DNA of 64,000 nucleotides. It comes from a virus. The translations under genes were made by a program, and so were the position numbers. Under the pieces are notes generated by a model. It ran no database searches. It had not been told where the DNA came from and saw only the letters and a program-made list of their open reading frames with translations. The first letter of the stretch is position 1. Each line of letters starts with the position of its first letter. The stretch lies in IMG/VR virus record IMGVR_UViG_3300027977_000008, positions 1 to 64,000 of that record; one strand, 5' to 3'. Below, piece after piece: positions 1-6,226 of the stretch.

Positions 1-2
1 TG

Positions 3-143
3 GAAGGATATTTACTCCAAACCAGAGAACAAATTCAGCAGGATCTTCTCACTCTCATTGATAGTGATGATCAGGAATTAAATGATAAGATGTGCCAAAT
101 TGTAGTAGACAACTTTGACAAATTCTTCACTTCAACAAAATGA
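3..143 (+). CDS. C-terminal part of a small phage protein (5'-truncated by window)
   Basis: An open frame enters from the left edge (frame starting at base 3) and ends at TGA 141-143, giving about 46 residues rich in Asp, Gln and Leu and ending in FDKFFTSTK. Its stop overlaps the ATG of the next gene (ATGA at 140-143), the coupling seen throughout this phage, which supports it being real coding sequence. The visible part has no catalytic motif. Function unknown. Confidence 0.6.
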   Translation, partial: EGYLLQTREQIQQDLLTLIDSDDQELNDKMCQIVVDNFDKFFTSTK

Positions 144-379
144 CACTCACCCCAGCACAATTCAACCAGTTCGTTGAGAACTATGTTTCAGAGATTATAA
201 AGGGATTGGATATTGACAGTATGGAAAGTATGCTTTTTGATGTACTCACTCGTGAGTATGAGACGTATACTGAAGAGCATATCTTAGGTGAGATCAAAGA
301 TCTCTATAATGAAGAATACGCTCAGGAGTTGTTAGATTCCGTGGCGGATCCGTGGCATTGCCCTCAAGGCGCCAGATGA
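140..379 (+). CDS. small acidic protein of unknown function
   Basis: A 79-residue ORF starting at an ATG that overlaps the previous stop. It is acidic and predicted helical (repeated Glu/Tyr/Leu, e.g. EYETYTEEHI), ending in DPWHCPQGAR. The last codons and the stop lie inside a GGCGCC inverted repeat (368-386), so the C-terminal tail may have been shaped by that element. Same strand and tight spacing as its neighbours indicate an early-type operon of small genes. No family recognised; it could be a host-takeover protein, but that is speculation. Confidence 0.6.
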   Translation: MTLTPAQFNQFVENYVSEIIKGLDIDSMESMLFDVLTREYETYTEEHILGEIKDLYNEEYAQELLDSVADPWHCPQGAR

Positions 380-386
380 AGGCGCC
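368..386 (+). repeat. GGCGCC hairpin enclosing a stop codon
   Basis: GGCGCC (368-373) and GGCGCC (381-386) are separated by AGATGAA, and the TGA stop of the preceding ORF lies in that loop. No T-run follows, so it is not a classical intrinsic terminator. It stands just in front of the 37-bp repeated element at 394. Confidence 0.5.
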
Positions 387-393
387 GGTTTGT

Positions 394-430
394 GTGCCAG
401 TTGAACAACTGTCCACTAAACCTACCAAAG
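394..430 (+). repeat. 37-bp intergenic repeat, copy 1
   Basis: Begins GTGCCAGTTGA and ends TGTCCACTAAACCTACCAAAG. The second copy at 1378-1414 differs only in the five central bases (ACAAC here, CTAGG there). Both copies lie 50-90 bp upstream of a small ORF. Role unknown: an untranslated RNA element, a protein-binding site or a small mobile sequence are all possible. Confidence 0.7.
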
Positions 431-481
431 GGGCCAGATCCGGTCTATATTACTAAGGTAATCAAAACACCACTTCCACAA

Positions 482-775
482 ATGAACATCAACGACCTGT
501 TCGAATCTATCAAGTTGACCGAGAAACTTGCTCTCGAAAACTATAATGCTCGCAACGGAGTTGTTGACTATCGCCTTGACGGAGTTTGTAATCATTACTT
601 CCCACAGTATGACACACTTGGAGATCCTTCATTCAAAAATGGTGAAATCGTTCTGACCTGTAAAGTTATCAAGACTGTAAAAGGTCAACTTCGTTATAAC
701 TTTCTGGTGAACGGTAAGCGTGTTGCAGAGAAGGCAATTCCTTCCACATTCTTATCACTCGGTGCCTTTCGTTAA
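482..775 (+). CDS. conserved-looking small protein, unknown function
   Basis: 97 residues from ATG 482 (MNINDLFESI...) to TAA 773-775. The frame stays open upstream to a GTG at 392, but that extension is encoded by the 37-bp repeat and intergenic-looking sequence, so ATG 482 is preferred. N-terminal helix, then a probable beta-rich half (EIVLTCKVIKT, LRYNFLVNGKRV). No catalytic motif. The mixed fold and genomic setting resemble the many small uncharacterised genes of cyanomyovirus variable regions. Confidence 0.65.
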   Translation: MNINDLFESIKLTEKLALENYNARNGVVDYRLDGVCNHYFPQYDTLGDPSFKNGEIVLTCKVIKTVKGQLRYNFLVNGKRVAEKAIPSTFLSLGAFR

Positions 776-818
776 GTAAGAAACAGTTCACTCCTACACA
801 TTCACTCAAACTCCTCCA

Positions 819-1076
819 ATGACTTCTGCAACTTATCAACTCAATGCCCTTGATGTTTCATACAATGGGTGGAACAATTATGAGACCTGGAATGTTGCAC
901 TGTGGATCAACAATGCAGAGGGTTTGTATCATCTGGCACAAGACTGTGGTGATTACGAAACCCTTGTAAAGTGTCTCTATGATGAGTATGGAGTGAATGA
1001 AACTCCTGACGGTGTTAAGTGGAACGATCCTAAGGTGAATGTGGTTCAGATTAACTCTGAAGTGTTCGACTTCTAA
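819..1076 (+). CDS. small protein with YNGWNNYETWNV motif (DUF7249-like)
   Basis: 85 residues from ATG 819. The central block YNGWNNYETWNVALWINN is a distinctive signature that recurs in short phage and bacterial proteins annotated only as a domain of unknown function; the DUF7249 name is from memory and should be checked. Enriched in Asn, Trp and Tyr; no known catalytic motif. It sits 43 bases after the previous stop and 48 before the next start, in an unbroken plus-strand run of small genes. Confidence 0.7.
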   Translation: MTSATYQLNALDVSYNGWNNYETWNVALWINNAEGLYHLAQDCGDYETLVKCLYDEYGVNETPDGVKWNDPKVNVVQINSEVFDF

Positions 1077-1124
1077 GTAATACTTTTCCCGTACCTTCAC
1101 AACAACATTCTCCGCGAACAACTC

Positions 1125-1340
1125 ATGAAAATTTCAAACGGACTCAAACAGAAGTTAGTTGATGATATGAAGGAGACGTTATTTGATCAAATGATGTATC
1201 ACGGGAAGAAACAGAAGCAAGATCTGTTAGCTGCAAAAGCATTAATGGATGAATGGGTTGTTAGTTCAGAAGAGGAAGAAGAGCAGGAACCAATACTTTT
1301 TATTCAAGATCTTCGTATTAGTTTTGAGGAGGAAGTTTGA
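1125..1340 (+). CDS. small charged protein, unknown function
   Basis: 71 residues from ATG 1125, TGA at 1338-1340. A Lys-rich N-terminal helix (MKISNGLKQKLVDDMKETL) is followed by a very acidic stretch (SSEEEEEQEP) and a short hydrophobic strand. The charge pattern suggests a small binding protein or DNA mimic, but nothing identifies a function. Confidence 0.55.
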   Translation: MKISNGLKQKLVDDMKETLFDQMMYHGKKQKQDLLAAKALMDEWVVSSEEEEEQEPILFIQDLRISFEEEV

Positions 1341-1377
1341 GATGAGTAGGGAACAACGCCAAAGCAATCAAATCAAG

Positions 1378-1414
1378 GTGCCAGTTGACTAGGTGTCCAC
1401 TAAACCTACCAAAG
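1378..1414 (+). repeat. 37-bp intergenic repeat, copy 2
   Basis: Matches copy 1 at 394-430 in 32 of 37 positions; all differences fall in one central block. Flanking bases give this copy a possible outer GGTGC...GCACC pairing that the first copy lacks. It is followed by an ORF starting at 1463. Confidence 0.7.
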
Positions 1415-1462
1415 CACCCCGAAACCTGTCATACTGTATTCACAAACCAAGGGAGAAAACCC

Positions 1463-1777
1463 ATGCGCAAGATCGAACGCCAAATGCTCGCTGCCATCAC
1501 GGCTAAAAAAGACTTTAAGGTTGCTAACACTGAAGTGATCGCATGTTCAAATGTCTCTGATGTTTACTTGCATGGTAATTTGATTGCTCGTATCGGTGAA
1601 ACTTGGATCGAATTGTTTGATGGCGGTTGGCAGACAGTAACAACTAAGTCTCGCCTAAATGCAATTCTTTCTGCATTCGGACTTCCTGGTGAGGGTGTGT
1701 TTCAAAAGAACTTTATTTGGTTTGTCAACTATAACGGGTTTTCAATTCCTTTCTTCTCAGGTATGCGACTGAATTGA
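1463..1777 (+). CDS. conserved-looking small protein, unknown function
   Basis: 104 residues from ATG 1463 (MRKIERQMLAAITAKKDF), preceded by a purine-rich GGGAGAA about 8 bases upstream. The frame is open back to 1385 through the 37-bp repeat, but the ATG with its ribosome-binding site is the better start. Contains a beta-rich middle (VYLHGNLIARIGETWIEL) and the segment TTKSRLNAILSAFGL followed by an aromatic C-terminus (FIWFVNYNGFSIPFFSGM). No family assigned. Confidence 0.65.
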   Translation: MRKIERQMLAAITAKKDFKVANTEVIACSNVSDVYLHGNLIARIGETWIELFDGGWQTVTTKSRLNAILSAFGLPGEGVFQKNFIWFVNYNGFSIPFFSGMRLN

Positions 1778-1812
1778 TCTCACTCCCTAATCCAACATCC
1801 TCTTCTTATCAC

Positions 1813-1947
1813 ATGTTCCAAATCACTTATCAAGTTCCTTACAACGATTGCGAATGGCGTTATCAATCATTCCCCACACTTGATGCTGCTCAGAGAATGA
1901 TTGAGTTCTACAAATCTTGTGGATCTCCTGCTAAACTTGTAAACTGA
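1813..1947 (+). CDS. 44-aa small protein, unknown function
   Basis: Short ORF ATG 1813 to TGA 1945-1947, beginning MFQITYQVPYNDCEWRYQSF and continuing with a helix-like DAAQRMIEFYKSCG. Same strand and spacing as its neighbours, and a beta-beta-alpha pattern that looks protein-like. Function unknown. Confidence 0.5.
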   Translation: MFQITYQVPYNDCEWRYQSFPTLDAAQRMIEFYKSCGSPAKLVN

Positions 1948-1961
1948 ACTTACCTAAACAA

Positions 1962-2165
1962 ATGAAACTCCAAATCCTTGACATTGTATTTGACCTGAGT
2001 GATGATTGCGGAGAATACATTGATACTGACATGTTGCAATCTCAACTGCGGAGAGTTTATAAAGGACAATTTTGGGATGTAAACGAAACGAATGAACTTG
2101 CAGATCTAATTAGTGACGCATCAGGTTGGTGTGTTACTTCACTTGCTTATAGAACTATCAAATGA
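1962..2165 (+). CDS. 67-aa small protein, unknown function
   Basis: ATG 1962 to TGA 2163-2165, 15 bases after the previous stop, and its stop overlaps the ATG of the HicA-like gene (ATGA at 2162-2165), so the two are probably translationally coupled. Acidic, with MKLQILDIVFDLSDDCGEYI at the N-terminus. It does not show the HicB antitoxin pattern that would be expected of a HicA partner. Function unknown. Confidence 0.55.
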   Translation: MKLQILDIVFDLSDDCGEYIDTDMLQSQLRRVYKGQFWDVNETNELADLISDASGWCVTSLAYRTIK

Positions 2166-2341
2166 AGTATAAAACTTTTATCATGTACTTGACTGCTAAA
2201 GGATGTAGTTTGCATCGTACATCAGGTAAACATCATATCTACATTCATCCTAAGATTAATCGAAACATTGTAATCCCTAAACAGAAAGAAGTCTCCCAGG
2301 GCATTATCTACAGCACACAAAAACTCCTCCAAAACGTATAA
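2162..2341 (+). CDS. HicA-like (YcfA family) small protein, solitary
   Basis: 59 residues. The layout is that of HicA mRNA-interferase toxins: N-terminal helix (KTFIMYLTAKGCSLHRTSGKH), the HHIYIHP segment carrying the conserved histidine region, then a basic strand NIVIPKQKEVSQG and a C-terminal helix. HicA proteins are double-stranded-RNA-binding-fold ribonucleases normally paired with a HicB antitoxin. No HicB is visible: the upstream 67-aa and downstream 45-aa ORFs do not match it. The gene overlaps the upstream ORF by ATGA. It could act against host mRNA or be an RNA-binding derivative. Family assignment is by motif reading only. Confidence 0.65.
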   Translation: MKYKTFIMYLTAKGCSLHRTSGKHHIYIHPKINRNIVIPKQKEVSQGIIYSTQKLLQNV

Positions 2342-2344
2342 ATC

Positions 2345-2482
2345 ATGAACGAACTTGACTATCAACCAGACTTCGACTATAATGATACTCGATGGGAAGA
2401 TGATATTTTAACTATATTCAACGAAGAAACTATTCTTGAAAATCTTGACTACCAAACCAATGAACTTCTCAAAAACTTCTGA
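2345..2482 (+). CDS. 45-aa acidic protein following the HicA-like gene
   Basis: ATG 2345 to TGA 2480-2482, three bases after the HicA-like stop. Very acidic (Asp/Glu/Asn-rich, e.g. DYNDTRWEDDILTIF). The position would suit a small neutralising partner for the HicA-like protein, but it shows no HicB sequence features; that link is inference from adjacency and charge only. Confidence 0.45.
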   Translation: MNELDYQPDFDYNDTRWEDDILTIFNEETILENLDYQTNELLKNF

Positions 2483-2531
2483 TAATTGTTAAAAGCGCAT
2501 AGTATAATAAAGATTAAAATAAACCATATTA

Positions 2532-2824
2532 GGTTGTGGAAAAGGTTGTGGAAAACTTTATAATCTACTGATATACTCCTAAATGTGATTTTATGCCTTA
2601 TAATGCCCGCTGCCGTTGTTGCCTAAGCGGTCGCACTATAAGACACGCCCATCTCAGAGTTCCTCCCCGTCCAATTATAAGACACACAGCACACTTTTCC
2701 ACAGCAAACTTATAAGTTTTCCACACGTTTTCCCCAGTTCCTTATAAGTTTGCCACAGGGCATTCGTGTTACATTAAGTGATACACAGTGTTCTTCGTTA
2801 TATCTGTGGAAAACTTATAAGTTT
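2532..2824. other. DnaA-box-like cluster; candidate replication origin or regulatory region
   Basis: Non-coding stretch with five exact TTTTCCACA nonamers in either orientation (2535-2543, 2547-2555, 2695-2703, 2717-2725, 2805-2813) and two with one mismatch (2728-2736 TTTTCCCCA; 2749-2757 TTTGCCACA). The first two form a tandem 12-bp repeat GGTTGTGGAAAA. TTTTCCACA is the nonamer reported as the DnaA box at cyanobacterial chromosomal origins. TTATAA or TATAAG hexamers accompany most boxes and could serve as unwinding or promoter-like elements. Interpretation as an origin is inference; a DnaA-titration site or a regulatory array are alternatives. Confidence 0.55.
2706..2824. repeat. perfect 20-bp inverted repeat
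   Basis: AAACTTATAAGTTTTCCACA at 2706-2725 is the exact reverse complement of 2805-2824. Each arm joins a palindromic AAACTTATAAGTTT to a TTTTCCACA nonamer. A partial third copy (CTTATAAGTTTGCCACA) lies at 2741-2757. Confidence 0.85.
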
Positions 2825-2888
2825 ACTTATGGGAATGACTTCGCCCTATAATAGACAGTCAACTTACACACCTTCGTTAACACTTAGC

Positions 2889-3050
2889 ATGTCCGTTGAA
2901 CTAATGGTAAATACACTTCGTCTCGGTAACACTGGGCGGGAGATCTTGCACATCCTGGACGCTGTTGCATCCAATGATCAGTTTACCACACCTAGCAGTG
3001 TTTGTCAAGTCGCTTATAAGCAACCCACAGCAGATGTGATCGACTTCTGA
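2889..3050 (+). CDS. 53-aa small protein, unknown function
   Basis: From ATG 2889 (MSVELMVNTLRLGNTGREIL) to TGA 3048-3050. The frame is open back to 2778, but that upstream part is encoded by the nonamer/inverted-repeat array, so the internal ATG is preferred. The segment LRLGNTGREILHILDAV looks like a compact helical domain of a kind seen in small cyanophage proteins, by recollection only. Alternative ATG starts lie at 2829 and 2835. Confidence 0.5.
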   Translation: MSVELMVNTLRLGNTGREILHILDAVASNDQFTTPSSVCQVAYKQPTADVIDF

Positions 3051-3060
3051 TAGTTATTCA

Positions 3061-3102
3061 CCCCGTTCGTCATTGTCACTTATGGACAGTGATTTAACGG
3101 GG
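3061..3102. other. long interrupted hairpin after the small-gene cluster
   Basis: CCCCGTT (3061-3067) pairs with AACGGGG (3096-3102), and inside it CATTGTC (3071-3077) pairs with GACAGTG (3085-3091, one G-T pair) around an ACTTATG loop. Bulges of 3 and 4 bases separate the two stems. It could end transcription of the small-gene cluster or be a structured RNA. From here to the gene at 3463 there is no convincing coding sequence. Confidence 0.4.
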
Positions 3103-3382
3103 GTTCCTTATATTTTGTGCGGGCGATGCCTAAAGCTAAAAACGCTAACTACCCTAACCTACAACGAACCAAAAGAGCGAACAAGATATAAGGCATTTCA
3201 AAAAATTTTTCAGGTATAAAAAGTCAAATTATAAAAATCATAAGAAGGTTTTAGTAATTCTGTAGATCTTTCAATATCATATTCTGACAACATTAATGAG
3301 TAAGACATAAGTAGCAACTTTCTTTTTCTATACCACAATGAATATATGAATTATATTTTTGCAAAATTCTATACAACATAGT

Positions 3383-3409
3383 TGTCCCCGATTTTGGGAT
3401 CCCAGGACA
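3383..3409. terminator. possible hairpin upstream of the accessory island
   Basis: TGTCC (3383-3387) and GGACA (3405-3409) enclose a GGGATCCC palindrome, followed by an A-rich rather than T-rich tract. It is the only recognisable structure in the AT-rich gap between 3105 and the late-type promoter at 3431. On the opposite strand it would be followed by sequence without a strong T-run, so terminator activity is uncertain. Confidence 0.25.
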
Positions 3410-3430
3410 GATTAAAAATAAAGGTTTACT

Positions 3431-3438
3431 CATAAATA
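3431..3438 (+). promoter_or_regulatory. late-type promoter CATAAATA
   Basis: Matches the NATAAATA form of T4-type late promoters and lies 25 bases upstream of the ATG at 3463, the same spacing as in front of the structural genes. It suggests the accessory island is read late by the gp55 sigma factor. Confidence 0.5.
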
Positions 3439-3462
3439 TTTCTAAATATATTTGTACTAAAA

Positions 3463-4227
3463 ATGCATTATAATTTACTATTTAACGGTTGTAGTTTTAC
3501 TTATGGTTCCGAACTTGAAGGTATTAATAACGATAGAGAGCATCAAAGAACACATAGATTTTCTCATTTAGTTGCTGAGCACTATGGTAAAACTTATGAT
3601 AATATATCAATATCTGCAAAGTCCAATGATTGGATTGTAGAACAAACTATAAACTGGTTTGAAGAAGGTAATACTTGTGATTTAGCAGTTATACAATTCA
3701 CAGAAAATATAAGAACTATCATATATGGTGATGGTGATAAAAAAGATACACAACCAAAAGTATATGATATTCTAAGACCAGTATTAAGTACTGATAAATC
3801 TGTATGGGCACATTGTTTCTTAGAGGGCAAATGTATTGAACACCGCATTAAATCAAACATATATTATAAAAACATATACACTGAATATATGGGACAACAA
3901 AAGTATTATAAAAATTTATTTTTTCTTAATAATTATTTTAAAACTAAAAATATTCCTGCAATTTTTTTAAAAATGGAAAAAAATATAAGTGTCGATTTTG
4001 GATGGAAACTTCATTGCGAAAATATAAAAGTAAAAGATATGAAAGGAGATATTATACCGTTTTGGCGTGAAGATAAAGAAAAAATATATTACTGTAAAGA
4101 TTACAGTTACAAATACAAAGAGAAAAAAAATCCGTACTTAGTATTTTTAAATGGAGTTCATCCAAATGAATTTGGTCATCAAAAAATTGCAGATTATATT
4201 ATAGATAATATTTCTAATATATTTTAA
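3463..4227 (+). CDS. SGNH-hydrolase-fold protein 1
   Basis: 254 residues. Block I is FNGCSFTYG with the predicted nucleophile Ser11 (the usual GDS is GCS here); ISAKSND in the first quarter fits the block II/III region; NGVHPNEFGHQKIAD near the C-terminus is block V with His233. SGNH enzymes hydrolyse or transfer esters, often acetyl groups on sugars. The usual Asp of the DxxH motif is Asn230, so a Ser-His dyad or a non-hydrolytic role is possible. Late-type promoter upstream; convergent, with a 2-base gap, to the reverse-strand sulfotransferase. Related to the protein at 5195. Substrate unknown. Confidence 0.7.
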   Translation: MHYNLLFNGCSFTYGSELEGINNDREHQRTHRFSHLVAEHYGKTYDNISISAKSNDWIVEQTINWFEEGNTCDLAVIQFTENIRTIIYGDGDKKDTQPKVYDILRPVLSTDKSVWAHCFLEGKCIEHRIKSNIYYKNIYTEYMGQQKYYKNLFFLNNYFKTKNIPAIFLKMEKNISVDFGWKLHCENIKVKDMKGDIIPFWREDKEKIYYCKDYSYKYKEKKNPYLVFLNGVHPNEFGHQKIADYIIDNISNIF

Positions 4228-4229
4228 AT

Positions 4230-5147
4230 TCAAGGAAATAAATCAACAGGGTTTATGGAATGATTTGAAGGAATATTATGATATTTTACGCTATCAATAT
4301 TCCATTTATCATCACATTCCCATTGTTCTGGAAGAAATTTTTGAGTACGATGAAAATATGCATATTCTTGTCTTAATTTTTCTTTAGCAAATTTAATATC
4401 ATCATCAGTAAGTTTACTACTATAATTACCAGGTATCTCAATTTCTAACTTATCAATCGGCACATAAGGCAAATTAAGAAACTGGCACATAAAATTTAAT
4501 TCTGTATCATCATCAGCATTAAAAATTTTTTCGTATACAAAAACACTTGAGTTAGATACTCCCCAAATATCGATACTCCAATTTTGCATAAAATTTGAAC
4601 AAATTTTAGAATAATAATGATATTCTTTTTTATCAGTAAGAAGATGGTAAAAATATTCTTTTGCTTTTTCTTTTCCTGCTACCATGTTACAATAAGAATA
4701 TAATCTTCTAATAGGATCTCTTACCATTTGTATAATTTTAACATCAAAATATTCTGTAATATAATCTCTAAAATGTTTTATTTGATCTAAAGTTAATGTT
4801 TGATACGATTGTGAAAAATCTGCTACTCCATAAAACATTTGTTTCTTAGAAACATAATATTCATAAATTTCTAAAAAATAATTTTTATAATTTTCTAAGG
4901 TTCTTTCTTTATAATATGGTTCAAATGATTTAAACTGATAATTTTCTTTAAACATAAAAAATTTTTCATTTAAAAAATTATTTTTAAATTTTTTTTCGCA
5001 TGAATAATCATTTTGATAAATGTTATTCAAATAATAATGTTCTTTACCATGACCAAAATGAAGTAAGTAAGATTTATAAAAATGAAAATATAATGATGTT
5101 GTACCAGACTTCATCAATCCCGGACATATAACTAATAGAGGTTTCAT
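4230..5147 (-). CDS. sulfotransferase family protein
   Basis: 305 residues from ATG at 5147; a TTG two codons upstream (5153) is the only alternative. The N-terminal CPGLMKSGTTSLYFHF is the 5'-phosphosulfate-binding loop of PAPS-dependent sulfotransferases (about residues 8-23), and VRDPIRRLYSYCNM (about 142-155) is the 3'-phosphate-binding motif RDPxxRxxS. The family moves sulfate from PAPS to hydroxyl or amino groups of sugars, lipids or proteins. Length is typical. It is one of only three reverse-strand genes here, wedged between two SGNH proteins, and very AT-rich, which fits acquisition as cargo. Acceptor unknown; a surface glycan is the simplest guess. Confidence 0.8.
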   Translation of the reverse strand: MKPLLVICPGLMKSGTTSLYFHFYKSYLLHFGHGKEHYYLNNIYQNDYSCEKKFKNNFLNEKFFMFKENYQFKSFEPYYKERTLENYKNYFLEIYEYYVSKKQMFYGVADFSQSYQTLTLDQIKHFRDYITEYFDVKIIQMVRDPIRRLYSYCNMVAGKEKAKEYFYHLLTDKKEYHYYSKICSNFMQNWSIDIWGVSNSSVFVYEKIFNADDDTELNFMCQFLNLPYVPIDKLEIEIPGNYSSKLTDDDIKFAKEKLRQEYAYFHRTQKFLPEQWECDDKWNIDSVKYHNIPSNHSINPVDLFP

Positions 5148-5194
5148 ACTCAAATAAGAATTGCCTTATATATAGAACTGATATAAAAGAAGTA

Positions 5195-5827
5195 ATGCAT
5201 ATCTTGTTTAATGGATGCTCCTTGACTTGGGGAGATGAACTAGAGAATAAATTGGAAGAACGTTTTAGTACGCTTGTTGCTAATCATTATCAAGCAGATT
5301 ATGAAAATATTTCTGATTGTGGTAGAAGTAATGATGCAATAACTCGAACCACGATGCAGTGGTTTGCGAATGGTAATAAAACAGATTTGGCAATCATTCA
5401 ATGGTCAGTCATTTCAAGACTTGAAGGTTATGATGATTTAAATAAAAGGTATATTAATATCACTGTCGATACAAAAACTAAATGGCAAGAATTTTATAGA
5501 AAATATTATCATAATCAACTTGGTGTTGATACACTATTCAAAAATTATTATTTGTTAGAAAATTTTTTCATTCAAAACAATATACCATACTTATTTCTTA
5601 TTCATGATTGTTGGGATAATACTGTTAAAAATACAAATAGTGTTTGGAAGGATTTTATTATAAAAAAAGATTTTCATATTTTACGTGATAATTTACGTGA
5701 TAATTTATGTGATAAAGAAAATATTTTAGACGTTGATATTCATATCAGACCAAACAAAGGTCATCCAAATCCATTAGGTCATCGTACAATAGCAGATTAT
5801 GTTATAGATACTATTGGAACTCTCTAA
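5195..5827 (+). CDS. SGNH-hydrolase-fold protein 2
   Basis: 210 residues, clearly related to the protein at 3463 but shorter: FNGCSLTWGDEL (nucleophile Ser9) at the N-terminus, SDCGRSNDAI as the block II/III equivalent, and NKGHPNPLGHRTIADYV (His190) at the C-terminus. The DxxH Asp position is again Asn (Asn187). The pair with a sulfotransferase between them looks like a functional set or a duplication split by an insertion. Contains a 12-bp tandem duplication (GATAATTTACGT) giving the RDNLRDNL repeat near residues 166-173. Starts 47 bases from the divergent sulfotransferase start. Confidence 0.65.
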   Translation: MHILFNGCSLTWGDELENKLEERFSTLVANHYQADYENISDCGRSNDAITRTTMQWFANGNKTDLAIIQWSVISRLEGYDDLNKRYINITVDTKTKWQEFYRKYYHNQLGVDTLFKNYYLLENFFIQNNIPYLFLIHDCWDNTVKNTNSVWKDFIIKKDFHILRDNLRDNLCDKENILDVDIHIRPNKGHPNPLGHRTIADYVIDTIGTL

Positions 5828-5836
5828 TAGAAATAA

Positions 5837-6226
5837 ATGTTACTCTCTTCTCCAGATGAGTATCTTTATCAATTACAAGCGAATAATAAAGCAGACGCAA
5901 TAAGATTATGGAGAAAAGCAATAAAGGAAACATGGAATACTTGTTGCGCGTATTGCGGTGAAAATAAAGATCTAATGACGATTGATCATATTATCCCACA
6001 ATCCTTAGGTGGCACAAATGAATTAATGAACGTTGTTTGTTGTTGTGAAGATTGTAACCGCGATAAGTCTCATACCGAAGTTGAGATCTGGTATTTTCAA
6101 CAATATTTTTTTGATCAAGAACGTTGGAATAAAATAGAAGAATGGCGAACACCAAAAACAATAGGTTCAAAGAAGAGATATATAAGAGGTAAGAATGGAA
6201 CTTCTACAAGATCAGTAATGCGATGA
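5837..6226 (+). CDS. HNH endonuclease
   Basis: 129 residues with a compact HNH domain: zinc pair Cys37-Cys40 (CCAYCGE), catalytic Asp50-His51 (TIDHIIPQSLGGTNELMN), second zinc pair Cys70-Cys73 and CNRDKS. HNH enzymes cut DNA at one metal site; free-standing copies in T4-like phages are often homing endonucleases or packaging/recombination nucleases. The N-terminal SPDEYLYQLQ... and a basic tail (GSKKRYIRGKNG) may provide DNA binding. Starts 10 bases after the SGNH gene and ends overlapping the next small ORF (ATGA). Target unknown. Confidence 0.85.
   Translation: MLLSSPDEYLYQLQANNKADAIRLWRKAIKETWNTCCAYCGENKDLMTIDHIIPQSLGGTNELMNVVCCCEDCNRDKSHTEVEIWYFQQYFFDQERWNKIEEWRTPKTIGSKKRYIRGKNGTSTRSVMR

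Noticed and set aside
858-1121. 87-aa reverse-strand ORF
   Set aside because: Antisense to the YNGWNNYETWNV-type gene, which has the convincing protein sequence and fits the operon direction.
3126-3191. 21-aa basic ORF (MPKAKNANYPNLQRTKRANK)
   Set aside because: Protein-like and basic but very short, with no ribosome-binding site; cannot be supported as a gene from sequence alone.
3200-3420. reverse-strand fragments in the AT-rich gap
   Set aside because: Only 28- and 32-codon frames occur, without recognisable protein features; could be remnants, but there is no evidence.
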